This document shows positions 54,156-63,273 of a DNA stretch of 64,000 bases, piece by piece; position 1 is the stretch's first letter, and every line of letters starts with the position of its first letter. The translations under genes and the position numbers were made by a program. The notes beneath the pieces are model-generated. The model was not told the origin of the DNA and ran no database searches. It worked only from the letters and a program-made list of their open reading frames with translations. Source of the stretch: Fibrisoma limi BUZ 3 (lineage in GTDB: Bacteria; Bacteroidota; Bacteroidia; Cytophagales; Spirosomataceae); contig NZ_CAIT01000009.1 in the NCBI RefSeq assembly GCF_000296815.2, positions 744,001-808,000 on the forward strand, read 5' to 3'.

Positions 54156-56732
54156 ATGACTCCATCTACCAGTACCCAGGACAGGCCACTGGTTAAAGCG
54201 CCCAAAACCGATCCGAACTGGCTTTGGCGAATGGCCTGGCGCGACAGTCGCCGGAGTCGGCAGCGGTTGTTTCTATTTATGTCGGCTATTGTGCTGGGCA
54301 TCGCAGCCCTCGTGGCTATTAATTCGTTCGGCGATAACCTGGCCCGGAGCATCGACGAGCAGTCGCGCGAGCTACTGGGTGCCGATCTGACACTCTCGTG
54401 GAACCGCCCCCCATCGAAAAAAACGCAGCAGTGGCTTAGAACCATAGGACAGGATCGGTCCTACGAAGTATCGTTTCCGTCGCTGGTATCGATTCCCCGT
54501 ACCGGTGGCATTCGGCTGGCGCAGGTCAAAGGTCTGACCGGCAATTTTCCTTACTACGGCGATTGGGAAGTAACGCCTGCGGCTGGCATTCAGGCATTCC
54601 GAAAGGCCAACGAACGCGTAGCTCTGGTCGATGATGCCCTGCTGGTTCAGCTTGGCGCGCAGCCCGGCGACTCCGTGAAGGTTGGTAACCTATCATTTCG
54701 CATCGCGGGCCGGGTTATGAAAACCCCAGGCCAAGCCGCCATTACTTCGACCGTTGCGCCGACTGTTTTTATTCCCAATACGTTCATGAATCAGACCGGT
54801 TTGTTACAGCGCGGCAGCCGGGTCAATTACCGATATTATTACCAGTTTCCGCCGAGTACCGACGTCAGTGCGTACGTCAAAACCATTTCGGCGCGGCTTG
54901 ACAAGGAAGGCATCAACTACGACACCATTGCCGAACGCCAACGGCAGACCGGCCGCGCCTTTGCCGACCTTACTCAGTACCTTAGTCTGGTGGCATTTGT
55001 AGCCTTGTTGCTGGGTTGCGTGGGCGTGGCGAGCGCGGTACAGTTGTATGTCAAAGAGAAAGTCGCGTCGGTCGCCATTCTTCGCACATTGGGGGCCAGC
55101 GGACGGCAGGGGCTGCAAATTTACCTCATTCAAACGGCGTTGATGGGCCTGATTGGAGCCGTCATCGGGGCTATAGTCGGGTCGGTAGTGCAGCTTGTTC
55201 TACCCCAGATCTTTGGCAATTTTCTGCCGGTCGAAGTCGATACGGTCGTGTCGTGGTCGGCGGTACTGGCGGGCGTCGGAACGGGTCTGCTGATTTCGGT
55301 GCTGTTTGCGCTGCTGCCCTTGCTGGCTATCCGTAACGTATCGCCCCTGCGCACGCTCCGCACCTCCTACGAAGACGACCTGAGTGGGCGCGATCCGCTG
55401 CGCTGGCTGGTGTACGGTCTGATTCTGCTGTTCATTATGGGCTTTTCGTACCTGCAAACGCAGGAATGGAAGCTCGCCATTGGGTTTACGGTCGGTCTGG
55501 CGGTTGCGTTCGGCGTCCTGACGGCGCTCGGCCTGGCCCTGATCTGGCTCGTCCGGCGCTTCTTCCCGGTATCGTGGAGTTACGTCTGGCGGCAGAGTCT
55601 GGCAAACCTTTACCGCCCTAATAACCAGACGTTGATTCTGGTGACAGCTATTGGCCTCGGTGCTTTCCTGATCGCTACGTTATCATTGACGCAGGGACTG
55701 CTGCTCAGCCGCGTCGAATTATCGGCCAGCGGTAACCAGCCCAACATGGTGTTGTTTGATATTCAGAACGAACAGCTTGCCGGCGTTCAGTCGCTGGTAA
55801 AACAGCAGAAACTACCGGTATTGCAAGAGGTGCCGGTCGTAACCATGCGCCTGAACGACATCAACGGCCGTACTGCCGAAACCGTTCGGAAAGATACATC
55901 CATCAAGATTCCGGACTGGGCATTTACCCGCGAGTACCGCGTCACCTACCGCGATACGCTCATCAGTTCGGAAAGGCTGGGCACCGGCAAAGCACCTTAC
56001 CAGGACAATGGGGCCGTCTATGTTTCGCTTGAAAAGCCTTATTTCGACCGGCTGAAACTGAAGCTGGGCGACACCCTTAACTTCAACGTCCAGGGGGCTC
56101 CGATTCAAACGATTGTAGGCGGCACCCGCGAAGTAGACTGGAACCGGGTACAGCCAAACTTCCTGGTGGTTTTCCCGGCGGGCGTTCTGGAGAAGGCTCC
56201 CCAGTTCCACGTGGTTATGACCCGCGTCCCGAACAACGAAACGTCGGCCGCTTTGCAACGGCGACTGGTCGCTCAGTTTCCGAACGTATCGGCCATCGAT
56301 CTCGGGCTGGTGTTGAAAACCATCGACGAGATTCTGGACCAGATTTCGTTCGTGATCCGGTTCATGGCCCTGTTCAGCATCCTGACCGGTCTGCTGGTGC
56401 TGGGCAGTTCGGTAGTGATCAGCAAGTACCAGCGGCTCCGCGAGAGTGTGTTGCTCCGTACGTTAGGGGCCAACCGCAACCAGATACTGCTCATTACGGC
56501 CCTCGAATACGGTCTGCTGGGCCTGCTGGCTGCCCTTTCGGGTATTCTGTTGTCGCTGTTCGGTACCTGGGCGCTGGCACAGTACGTGTTTGAAGTCCCT
56601 TTCCGCCCGACCACCCTGCCACTCGTTATTGTCGCCGGCGTCGTTACGCTGCTGACGGTTGCGATCGGCGTCTTCAACAGCCGCGAAGTGCTGGTCCGTC
56701 CGCCGTTGGACGTACTGCGCAGCGAGGGATAA
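54156..56732 (+). CDS. ABC transporter permease, FtsX-like (YbbP-like)
   Basis: An 858-aa permease with two FtsX domains, matching YbbP rather than simple MacB permeases. Membrane segments: a helix near the N-terminus (LFLFMSAIVLGIAALVAIN), a first triplet (LSLVAFVALLLGCVGVASAV, TALMGLIGAVIGAIVGSVVQ, AVLAGVGTGLLISVLFALLP), two central helices, and a C-terminal triplet (FMALFSILTGLLVLGSSVVI, ALEYGLLGLLAALSGILLSL, LVIVAGVVTLLTVAIGVF). Two periplasmic domains intervene. It is the partner of the ATPase upstream. A clear terminator hairpin follows. Confidence 0.9.
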   Translation: MTPSTSTQDRPLVKAPKTDPNWLWRMAWRDSRRSRQRLFLFMSAIVLGIAALVAINSFGDNLARSIDEQSRELLGADLTLSWNRPPSKKTQQWLRTIGQDRSYEVSFPSLVSIPRTGGIRLAQVKGLTGNFPYYGDWEVTPAAGIQAFRKANERVALVDDALLVQLGAQPGDSVKVGNLSFRIAGRVMKTPGQAAITSTVAPTVFIPNTFMNQTGLLQRGSRVNYRYYYQFPPSTDVSAYVKTISARLDKEGINYDTIAERQRQTGRAFADLTQYLSLVAFVALLLGCVGVASAVQLYVKEKVASVAILRTLGASGRQGLQIYLIQTALMGLIGAVIGAIVGSVVQLVLPQIFGNFLPVEVDTVVSWSAVLAGVGTGLLISVLFALLPLLAIRNVSPLRTLRTSYEDDLSGRDPLRWLVYGLILLFIMGFSYLQTQEWKLAIGFTVGLAVAFGVLTALGLALIWLVRRFFPVSWSYVWRQSLANLYRPNNQTLILVTAIGLGAFLIATLSLTQGLLLSRVELSASGNQPNMVLFDIQNEQLAGVQSLVKQQKLPVLQEVPVVTMRLNDINGRTAETVRKDTSIKIPDWAFTREYRVTYRDTLISSERLGTGKAPYQDNGAVYVSLEKPYFDRLKLKLGDTLNFNVQGAPIQTIVGGTREVDWNRVQPNFLVVFPAGVLEKAPQFHVVMTRVPNNETSAALQRRLVAQFPNVSAIDLGLVLKTIDEILDQISFVIRFMALFSILTGLLVLGSSVVISKYQRLRESVLLRTLGANRNQILLITALEYGLLGLLAALSGILLSLFGTWALAQYVFEVPFRPTTLPLVIVAGVVTLLTVAIGVFNSREVLVRPPLDVLRSEG

Positions 56733-56746
56733 ACGAGTTATAGATA

Positions 56747-56804
56747 CGCATGGCGCAGGCCGTATGGTTGCTGAACGGCAATGGTATGGCTTGCGCCATG
56801 CGTT
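56747..56804 (+). terminator. Terminator after the permease gene
   Basis: Arms ACGCATGGCGCAGGCC (56747-56762) and GGCTTGCGCCATGCGT (56789-56804) form a long near-perfect stem, followed by a T run. No gene is visible from here to 56962. Confidence 0.8.
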
Positions 56805-56930
56805 TTTTATGGTATGAGTTGGCCGATGTTTTGTGATACTGTATGTACCAACAAGGACTCACCTTTTCCAGCGTGGCCTGAATTATGATCTAAAGTAGCC
56901 ATTCAAGGCAGCCGTACGACTGAATCTGAA

Positions 56931-56938
56931 TACCTTTG
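56931..56938 (+). promoter_or_regulatory. -7 box upstream of the DinB-like gene
   Basis: TACCTTTG, a perfect TAnnTTTG match, 24 bases before the ATG at 56962. A -33 element was not identified. Confidence 0.45.
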
Positions 56939-56961
56939 GGTACAACAAGCCACCATCCCCT

Positions 56962-57486
56962 ATGACGTTTTCCCTCGACCGATCCATCGAACTCCTCGAA
57001 CGAACGCCGAACGTTTTTAAAATTATGCTACTGGGTCTGTCGGCCGACTGGACGGCGACCAACGAAGGCGGTGATACGTGGAGTCCGTATGATGTGCTCG
57101 GCCATCTGATCCACGGCGAACGCACCGACTGGATACCAAGAGCTGAAGTCATTCTTGCCGAAAACGCCGATAAGACCTTCACCCCGTTCGACCGGTTTGC
57201 CCAGTTTGAAGAAAGTATGGGGAAGTCGTTAGCTCAATTGCTGGATGAGTTTGCGGCCGTACGTAGCCAGAACCTCGACCGGCTCCGCGCTTTCAACCTC
57301 ACTGACCAGGATCTGGACAAAAAAGGTGTTCATCCCGCTTTAGGCGAGGTGACGCTGTCTCAACTATTAGCTACGTGGGTCGTACACGACCTGAACCACA
57401 TTGCCCAGATTTCCCGGGTTATGGCGTATCAGTACAAAAACGAAGTAGGCCCCTGGATTGAATACCTGCGTATCCTCAACTCATAG
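56962..57486 (+). CDS. DinB-family protein
   Basis: A 174-aa DinB/YfiT-like four-helix-bundle protein. Three His residues probably bind a metal: His in DVLGHLIHGERTDWI, and two in TWVVHDLNHIAQISRVMAYQ. The first stretch LDRSIELLERTPNVFKIML and the W-rich TWSPYDVLGHL segment are typical. Members are metal-dependent transferases, often thiol-using, or of unknown role; the name derives from DNA-damage-inducible B. subtilis genes. The ATG is preceded by a -7 box. It is probably cytoplasmic. Confidence 0.88.
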   Translation: MTFSLDRSIELLERTPNVFKIMLLGLSADWTATNEGGDTWSPYDVLGHLIHGERTDWIPRAEVILAENADKTFTPFDRFAQFEESMGKSLAQLLDEFAAVRSQNLDRLRAFNLTDQDLDKKGVHPALGEVTLSQLLATWVVHDLNHIAQISRVMAYQYKNEVGPWIEYLRILNS

Positions 57487-57531
57487 CCGGATGGCGACTA
57501 AACACAACAGTATCGATTAAAACTGTGAATC

Positions 57532-57969
57532 ATGGGCATACCTAACAGAACTCTGTCGGATTATCAGCAAGCCTGGGAAAAGCTGGTTGATAAAGGGTTT
57601 TCTAATTATGAATCCATGACGCCTGCCGAACGAATCTGGTTCAACTTACAAACCTTACTGGACACGGTTGACAATGGTGGCCTTATTAGTCATTATTACA
57701 ACACCGATGCTGACCGAAACAGAGAAACTATCGAGGATTTGATCGTTTTTGGATTTCCAGAGTTAGCTGATTTGCTTCTGTCGATAAATGCATGGTTCCC
57801 GGGTGGACATCCGTCACTGGACATCGAAGAAAGAAACGATGCTATTTCCAACTGGGCCGAAGGTCAGTATGATAGTTTGCTCGAAGAATTTGACAACAGG
57901 TTTTATGCTATGGAAACAGCACTTGAATCAGCGTTAGTGAACCACATTGAACAGAAGGGGTTGAATTGA
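57532..57969 (+). CDS. DMP19/DUF4375-like acidic protein
   Basis: A 145-aa acidic protein resembling the DMP19/DUF4375 group (ERIWFNLQTLLDTVDNGGLI, SHYYNTDADRNRETIEDLIV). DMP19 members are DNA mimics in some bacteria, and similar proteins occur as immunity genes of polymorphic toxins. Here it is followed 19 bases later by another small gene and both are lower in GC than their neighbours. No toxin gene is seen next to them. The function is not proven; immunity or DNA mimicry is a guess. Confidence 0.7.
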   Translation: MGIPNRTLSDYQQAWEKLVDKGFSNYESMTPAERIWFNLQTLLDTVDNGGLISHYYNTDADRNRETIEDLIVFGFPELADLLLSINAWFPGGHPSLDIEERNDAISNWAEGQYDSLLEEFDNRFYAMETALESALVNHIEQKGLN

Positions 57970-57988
57970 GAAAGGCACACAATCGTCA

Positions 57989-58441
57989 ATGGATACACTT
58001 ACAGTAAGGCAGGGCTACAGACGAGGTGAGGTTTCTAAAAATGGCTCTGGAAAAAACGGGCGCTATTACATTGACTTCATTGTTTCAGGCCAGTCTCTCG
58101 AAGAGCTTCTGGATCAGCCCTCTGCGGATCGAATTGGCATATTGGGCTGGATACCCAACCCCGATTATGAACGTAAAAAAATCAACGAGTTCTTGGGTCT
58201 TGAGGAGCCAGAATTAGCCACTGGACGAACCAGTTTTTACGTATGCCCCCTGTGTGGTGATATAGGCTGCGGGGCTATAACCGCAAAAATCGAGGTGACC
58301 GACGAGACAGTGACCTGGAAAGAGTTTGGCTATGAAACGGATTATTCTGAGCCCGATTTAACTCCCTATCAATCCGTTGGACCGTTTGTGTTTAACAAAA
58401 CCGACTACGTCAAAACGCTCGAAGCACTTAAGGTAGATTGA
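57989..58441 (+). CDS. Small protein with CxxCGDxGCGA motif, unknown
   Basis: A 150-aa protein with a distinctive motif FYVCPLCGDIGCGAITAKIE, four Cys residues that could bind zinc or an Fe-S cluster, near residue 85. It has an N-terminal beta-like segment (RYYIDFIVSGQSLEELL) and a downstream TVTWKEFGYETDY. Similar uncharacterised proteins occur in other bacteria, as I recall, but no function is known to me. It lies 19 bases after the DMP19-like gene and probably shares its transcript. Possible immunity protein; this is speculative. Confidence 0.6.
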   Translation: MDTLTVRQGYRRGEVSKNGSGKNGRYYIDFIVSGQSLEELLDQPSADRIGILGWIPNPDYERKKINEFLGLEEPELATGRTSFYVCPLCGDIGCGAITAKIEVTDETVTWKEFGYETDYSEPDLTPYQSVGPFVFNKTDYVKTLEALKVD

Positions 58442-58464
58442 AGGACTAGTACGACTTACCGTAT

Positions 58465-58854
58465 ATGATGACGACCAAACCCAACACCATCGACGAATAC
58501 ATTGCTCTGTTTCCTGCCAACGTTCAGACGGTTTTGCAGCAGGTACGGGCAACCATTCGGAAAGCGGCTCCGGAAGCGCAGGAAACCATCAAATACGCCA
58601 TGCCGACCTACGTCCTCAACGGTAACCTGGTGTACTTCGCGGCTTTTCAGCACCACATCGGATTTTACGCTACGCCCACCGGCAACGAAGCGTTTAAAGA
58701 AGATCTGTCGGGGTATAAAACCGGCAAAGGTTCCATTCAATTTCCGCTGAGTCAGCCCATGCCGCTCGACCTGATCACCAAAATCGTTACGTTCAGAGTG
58801 CATCAAAATCAGGAATGGGCGATGGCGAAGAAAAAAGGAAAGCAGTCCGCCTAG
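58465..58854 (+). CDS. DUF1801/YdhG-like protein
   Basis: A 129-aa protein of the DUF1801 family (YdhG/iron-chaperone-like). Seen: TIDEYIALFPANVQTVLQQV near the N-terminus, APEAQETIKYAMPTYVLNGN with the conserved YxMP motif, and FYATPTGNEAFKEDLSGYKT then GKGSIQFPLSQPMPLDLI. It was proposed for related proteins as iron-binding or DNA-associated; the biochemical role is unclear. A basic tail (AKKKGKQSA) ends it. It is single-domain, cytoplasmic and possibly an independent unit. Confidence 0.88.
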   Translation: MMTTKPNTIDEYIALFPANVQTVLQQVRATIRKAAPEAQETIKYAMPTYVLNGNLVYFAAFQHHIGFYATPTGNEAFKEDLSGYKTGKGSIQFPLSQPMPLDLITKIVTFRVHQNQEWAMAKKKGKQSA

Positions 58855-58926
58855 GACTTTCGATCGGTACGTGCGAAACGATATTTGCCTACATTTACCA
58901 GGTACTCCGTCTGCGCTCAACGTCCT

Positions 58927-60561
58927 ATGCATCGATCCTGGCAACTTACGATCTGGCTATTTCTGGTGTTATCCGGCTTCCACTTAGTACGTGCCCAGTC
59001 AACACCAGAACGTACTTATAAACCCAGCCGGATCGAGGTTCAGATTCTGGATGCAACGACCAAACGGCCAACACCAGCCCGCATCCGGATTACGCAGAAC
59101 GGCCGGGTCGTGCCGCTACTACCCACCGAAGCGGTAGCGGTCATGTATGGCCTGTGGGACCACGAAGATGGATATGCCTACCAGCCCGACAGTTCGTTTT
59201 ACGTAGCTGGAAAATTTACCCTCAACCTGCCGCCCGGTACGTATCAACTGGCGCTTTCGCGGGGAAACGAATACCTGCGGCAGCAACAGGAACTGGTAGT
59301 AAGGCCGGGCGGTGCGGTCCGAAAAACGTATACCCTTCAGCGGTGGGTCAACATGGCCACCCGCAACTGGTATTCCACCGACGGGCATATTCACATTCGC
59401 CGGTCGCCCCGCGAGAATCCGCTGATCATGACCTGGCTCCAGGCGGAAGACGTTAACGTTGGGGCGTTGCTTCGGATGGGCGATTTCTGGGAAACGTACT
59501 ACCCGCAATACGCCTACGGTGAGAAAGGCAACTACCAACAGGGTAACTACCTCCTGACGACCGGCCAGGAAGACCCCCGAACGCCCGAACTCGGTCACGC
59601 CTTTGCCATCGGTGCCAGCAACCGGGTTCGCCAACGCGACCGGTATTATTTTTTCGATGAGGTATTTGACAAGATACATCAGTTGGGAGGCCTCACAGGC
59701 TACGCCCACCAGGCCGAAACCTTCCATGGCTACCGGGGGCTGATTCTCGACGGCCTGCGCGGTAAAGTTGATGCGCTCGAACTCCTGCAATTCTGCGTTG
59801 ATGAGCAGCCGCTGCATACCGAGCACTATTACCACATGCTCGACCTCGGTATTCCCTTAACGGCTACGGCCGGCTCCGACTTTCCGTGGTGCGGTCAGGA
59901 TCATGGGCACGGACCACCCGAACGGACCTCACGCATTGGTAACGCCCGATTCTATACGTTCATAAATGGCCCATTAACGTACCAGAACTGGCGAAAGGCC
60001 GTGCAGACCGGTCATACGTTCGTCTCGAGCGGCCCCATCCTCGATTTCAGCGCCACAACCGCCGATCGACGCAAAGCCATTCCCGGCGACCAGCTGGATC
60101 TGAAACGTACGGATAAGCTTACCGTCACCGTTCATGCCTATGGCCATGCCGACCAGGTTCCGTTGAGCGCCCTGGAGGTAGTCAGCCACGGCAATGTAAT
60201 TGGGCGTATTACACCCACCGACGCCGGGCAGTCAGCGGCTCATCTGTCGCTCGACGTATCGCTCGAATCCATCCAGCGGGGCCAGTGGATTGCCGCCCGC
60301 TGCTACGCGGGTCCTGGTCAGGCGGCTCATACAACACCCATCTACGTCACGGTTGACGGGGGCAGTTTCCATAATCCCGAAACGGCCCCCCGCTATCTGG
60401 ATCTGTGCGAGAAATACCTTACAGAAATTGAACAGGCATTGACCGGCCCCCGCCCCGAAACCGAGCTTCAGGCCTGGAAGTACCGCGACGGTCTACAGAC
60501 ACGCATCGTCGAGGTGCGCCGGATTCTCGATGATCTCCGAAAGAAATACAAGACCCCGTAA
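58927..60561 (+). CDS. Exported CehA/McbA-type metallohydrolase (PHP fold)
   Basis: Start at the ATG at 58927 (MHRSWQLTIWLFLVLSGFHL), 544 aa with a signal peptide ending VRAQ. An N-terminal beta module (RIEVQILDATTKRPTPARIR) precedes a PHP-like hydrolase domain: TDGHIHIRRSPRENPLIMTW (metal His), LTGYAHQAETFHGYRG, and LTATAGSDFPWCGQDHGH. CehA/McbA members hydrolyse carbamates or similar esters in pesticide degraders; the true substrate here is unknown. It is convergent with the SDR gene, with their stops abutting (60561/60562). Confidence 0.85.
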   Translation: MHRSWQLTIWLFLVLSGFHLVRAQSTPERTYKPSRIEVQILDATTKRPTPARIRITQNGRVVPLLPTEAVAVMYGLWDHEDGYAYQPDSSFYVAGKFTLNLPPGTYQLALSRGNEYLRQQQELVVRPGGAVRKTYTLQRWVNMATRNWYSTDGHIHIRRSPRENPLIMTWLQAEDVNVGALLRMGDFWETYYPQYAYGEKGNYQQGNYLLTTGQEDPRTPELGHAFAIGASNRVRQRDRYYFFDEVFDKIHQLGGLTGYAHQAETFHGYRGLILDGLRGKVDALELLQFCVDEQPLHTEHYYHMLDLGIPLTATAGSDFPWCGQDHGHGPPERTSRIGNARFYTFINGPLTYQNWRKAVQTGHTFVSSGPILDFSATTADRRKAIPGDQLDLKRTDKLTVTVHAYGHADQVPLSALEVVSHGNVIGRITPTDAGQSAAHLSLDVSLESIQRGQWIAARCYAGPGQAAHTTPIYVTVDGGSFHNPETAPRYLDLCEKYLTEIEQALTGPRPETELQAWKYRDGLQTRIVEVRRILDDLRKKYKTP

Positions 60562-61314
60562 CTACCGCGCCAAATACCCACCGTCAATCGGGTAATATGA
60601 GCCCGTCACAAACGACGACTTATCCGACGAAAGCCAGAGCACCAGCTCCGCTACCTCCTCTGCCCGGCCCAGCCGCCCAATTGGGTGCAGCGCAATCAGC
60701 ATTTGTTTCTGATCCTCGGGAAGCGCATTCAGCAGCGGGGTTTCGATGTACCCCGGCCCAACAGCATTGATACGTATCCCCTTTGCAGCGTATTCGAGTG
60801 CCGCCGTTTGGGTTAGTCCGACCACTGCGTGTTTGGCCGCTACGTAGCCCGGTGAGTTGGGCGTACCAACTGCCCCCAGAATAGACGCCATGTTGACGAC
60901 AACTCCATTTCCCTGCTGTTGCATGGCCTGGAGTTCATACTTCATGCAGAAGAAAACACTGTTGAGGTTTATGTTGATGATCTTCTGCCAGCCCTCCAGT
61001 GAGTAGTCGGCCGTCATATTCAGTTCCCCGCCAATACCTGCATTATTACAGGCAATATCCAGCCGTCCAAACTGCGAAGTCGCTTCCGTAACGAGTTGTT
61101 CGCACTGGGCCGGATCGCCCACGTCGGCCCGGACAAAATGTCCTTTCACACCCATACTGCTGACCTGATCAGCCACCGCCTGTCCCTTCTCCACATCGAC
61201 ATCAGAGACAAGAACATTGGCACCCTCCTGCGCATACAGCAAAGCGATAGCTTTACCAATGCCCGATGCCCCGCCTGTTACGAGGGCCGTCTTTCCGGCT
61301 AATGTAGCTTCCAT
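60562..61314 (-). CDS. SDR-family oxidoreductase
   Basis: A 250-aa short-chain dehydrogenase/reductase from the ATG at 61314 (MEATLAGKTALVTGGASGIG); the frame opens 10 codons earlier without homology. The NAD(P)-binding TGGASGIGKA motif, the NNAG motif in IACNNAGIGGE, and the catalytic YVAAKH (Tyr and Lys) with the upstream Ser in VNMASILGAVG are all present. The coenzyme-discriminating position after strand 2 reads SDVDV, favouring NAD(H). The substrate is unknown; a glucose/ribitol-type dehydrogenase or FabG-like reductase is possible. Confidence 0.93.
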   Translation of the reverse strand: MEATLAGKTALVTGGASGIGKAIALLYAQEGANVLVSDVDVEKGQAVADQVSSMGVKGHFVRADVGDPAQCEQLVTEATSQFGRLDIACNNAGIGGELNMTADYSLEGWQKIININLNSVFFCMKYELQAMQQQGNGVVVNMASILGAVGTPNSPGYVAAKHAVVGLTQTAALEYAAKGIRINAVGPGYIETPLLNALPEDQKQMLIALHPIGRLGRAEEVAELVLWLSSDKSSFVTGSYYPIDGGYLAR

Positions 61315-61506
61315 ACCAGTTCGTTTTGGGTAAAACAAGCCCATACTTGAAATGTTGGTGATCTCTCATACCAATTAGGTAGTTTCCCGGGCAGGTCTTC
61401 CCGCAAAATCCCCTGATTTGAAAAACCCGTAGGATCGCGCTAAAACCAGTCGGTCGGCTGTGCGATTTTTGCATTACCAAAAACTCGTAATCGACCTCTT
61501 TTTATC

Positions 61507-62199
61507 ATGGAAAAGCAATTCTGGTTCAAATCGTGGGAGTTAGAAGGCCACTACACCAGTTTTCACCGCAAAGACATCCACCCCTACGCCCTGAAACATC
61601 TGCCCCCGCACATGCTGGAAGGCAGATCGGTATTTGTACCCCTGTGCGGCAAAACCCTCGATATGCTGTACTTCAGCAAATTTGCCCGCTGTGTCATTGG
61701 CGTAGAAATCGTTGAGAAAGCGATCCTGCAGTTTTTTGAGGAAAACGAATTAACCTACCAGCGGTTTGGCGACCGGTTTATCTCCGGCAACATCACCATC
61801 TTTTGCCGGGATATGTTTTCATTAACTGCCGAACACCTTGGCCCCATCGACATCGTATACGACCGGGCTTCGCTGGTGGCGCTGCCCTACGCCATGCGGA
61901 TGCGATACCTGCAAACGCTGGAGTCACTCACATCGGTAGGTACCCTCCTGTTTTTGAATACGCTCGAATACGAACCAACGCTGGCATCACCGCCGTTCAG
62001 CATCAGTCCCGACGAGGTAGCCTCGTACTTTCCCAACTACCTGATTCAGCACGTTGAGCAGCCGGTATTACCCAACCACGGTATGGTGCGTAAATTCAAT
62101 CTGTCGTTTCTGATTGAGCACGGGTTTACCATGCATAAACTTTACGATGCGCCAACCGAGCTTCATACACAAGCTATTGTCAATTCGGTGTTAGTCTAG
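61507..62199 (+). CDS. TPMT-family SAM-dependent methyltransferase
   Basis: A 230-aa class I methyltransferase of the thiopurine S-methyltransferase (TPMT) family. Seen: the N-terminal FWFKSWELEGHYTSFHRKDI, the SAM motif SVFVPLCGKTLDMLYFSK, the acidic loop VIGVEIVEKAILQFFEENEL, and DIVYDRASLVALPYAMRMRY. Bacterial members methylate thiols, selenium or tellurium compounds and thus detoxify; the specificity here is unknown. A strong terminator lies after it. Confidence 0.9.
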   Translation: MEKQFWFKSWELEGHYTSFHRKDIHPYALKHLPPHMLEGRSVFVPLCGKTLDMLYFSKFARCVIGVEIVEKAILQFFEENELTYQRFGDRFISGNITIFCRDMFSLTAEHLGPIDIVYDRASLVALPYAMRMRYLQTLESLTSVGTLLFLNTLEYEPTLASPPFSISPDEVASYFPNYLIQHVEQPVLPNHGMVRKFNLSFLIEHGFTMHKLYDAPTELHTQAIVNSVLV

Positions 62200-62558
62200 C
62201 CAGGATCGGAGAAGCGGCCCAATCTGTGCCATGTAACTTATCTACACTATATAATCTGACGTTTACTAAGAAAAAAGGCAGCTTTCTTGCAGAAGCTGCC
62301 TTTTTTCTTAGCTTTCATCCGCCCTTACAGCCTAAACGGCTGTCAAAGGCCTTTCACCATGAATTTAATTTTAAAATAAAGCCAATTCGGAAACAATTTG
62401 TTCTTCAATAAGTTGCTGATTTATTACCTAAAAACGCCGTTTGATAACACTGAAGGCTTAAATTTAACATTTTTTGCAATAAACCATAAGTTATTTATTG
62501 GTAGCTAATTGATAATGAGTTATATTGCAGCGCCTTCGCTTTTAACCTAGACGTAACG
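62200..62558. other. Intergenic region, terminator then AT-rich DNA
   Basis: 359 bases without a gene. The terminator at 62267-62310 is described separately. The remainder, 62311-62558, is AT-rich with no ORF of interest. TATATTGC just before the next gene (about 62522) vaguely resembles a promoter. Confidence 0.5.
62267..62310. terminator. Strong terminator after the TPMT gene
   Basis: Perfect 19-bp inverted repeat: TAAGAAAAAAGGCAGCTT (from 62267) and AAGCTGCCTTTTTTCTTA (to 62310), with a 6-8-base loop. It has A and T runs on either side, so it can work in both directions. Confidence 0.9.
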
Positions 62559-62750
62559 ATGAGCCAATCAAATTCCGACACCTCGTCCATGCAAACCAGT
62601 TGTAACGATCCGGTTGCTGTTTTTGACTCGCTGATGGAACAGTATGTAGTGGCGGTTTCGGAACGGATGACGCCCACCCGGAAAGCAGAACGGGATGGCC
62701 TGAATAAACTGATGTCGCTCGTACGGCAACCAGGCCGTCGTCCTCACTAA
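62559..62750 (+). CDS. Small protein, unknown function
   Basis: A 63-aa ORF (MSQSNSDTSSMQTSCNDPVA, then VFDSLMEQYVVAVSERMTPT and RKAERDGLNKLMSLVRQPGR). It has a Ser/Thr-rich N-terminus and a helical remainder. No signal peptide or known motif. The AT-rich upstream region and position between terminator and the next convergent gene make it plausible but unproven. Confidence 0.5.
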   Translation: MSQSNSDTSSMQTSCNDPVAVFDSLMEQYVVAVSERMTPTRKAERDGLNKLMSLVRQPGRRPH

Positions 62751-62778
62751 TCAGCTATCACTGCAATACGGTTTCTTA

Positions 62779-63012
62779 TTACACGACCCGTAGCCAGCCA
62801 TGCCTAATCAGATCGGAAACAAAATGATCTGGTGTATCTACGCGAAGTGTTAATCCGCCACTCGCCCGCTCAAATCGGGTTGCAACATGGCTCATGTAAG
62901 CATGCAAAGACAAGGCAGTTGGCATGTCGCTCAGCATACGAAACTGCTCTATAACTTCTACAGACGACCTTGCCTGAATTTGATTGATTTCATTTGATAA
63001 CTGATTCTGCAT
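62779..63012 (-). CDS. Small protein, unknown function
   Basis: A 77-aa ORF (MQNQLSNEINQIQARSSVEV, IEQFRMLSDMPTALSLHAYM, SHVATRFERASGGLTLRVDT). Codon use is like real genes and the ATG start is clear. It is mainly helical with a mixed C-terminal part (FVSDLIRHGWLRVV). It converges on the gene ending at 62750. I do not recognise the family. Confidence 0.5.
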   Translation of the reverse strand: MQNQLSNEINQIQARSSVEVIEQFRMLSDMPTALSLHAYMSHVATRFERASGGLTLRVDTPDHFVSDLIRHGWLRVV

Positions 63013-63273
63013 ATCTAGGTCCCTTCACACCAAACATTTTTACCTCTCATATTGCCTCTGGTCTGATTTTTAGCTACCGGCATCCTGCGCAGGGCACACC
63101 TGTAACGCTAACCAGCTATAAATACTTAATTATCAGACAATATTATGGGGATTTTATGGACTAAAAAAATAAAACACTATTCTATACTTTATTTTCACTT
63201 CAATATACACGAAAACTTTTTGTTACCAAATTAACATTAATTAAAATTTTTATGACCCGATGCGGGGTTACCT

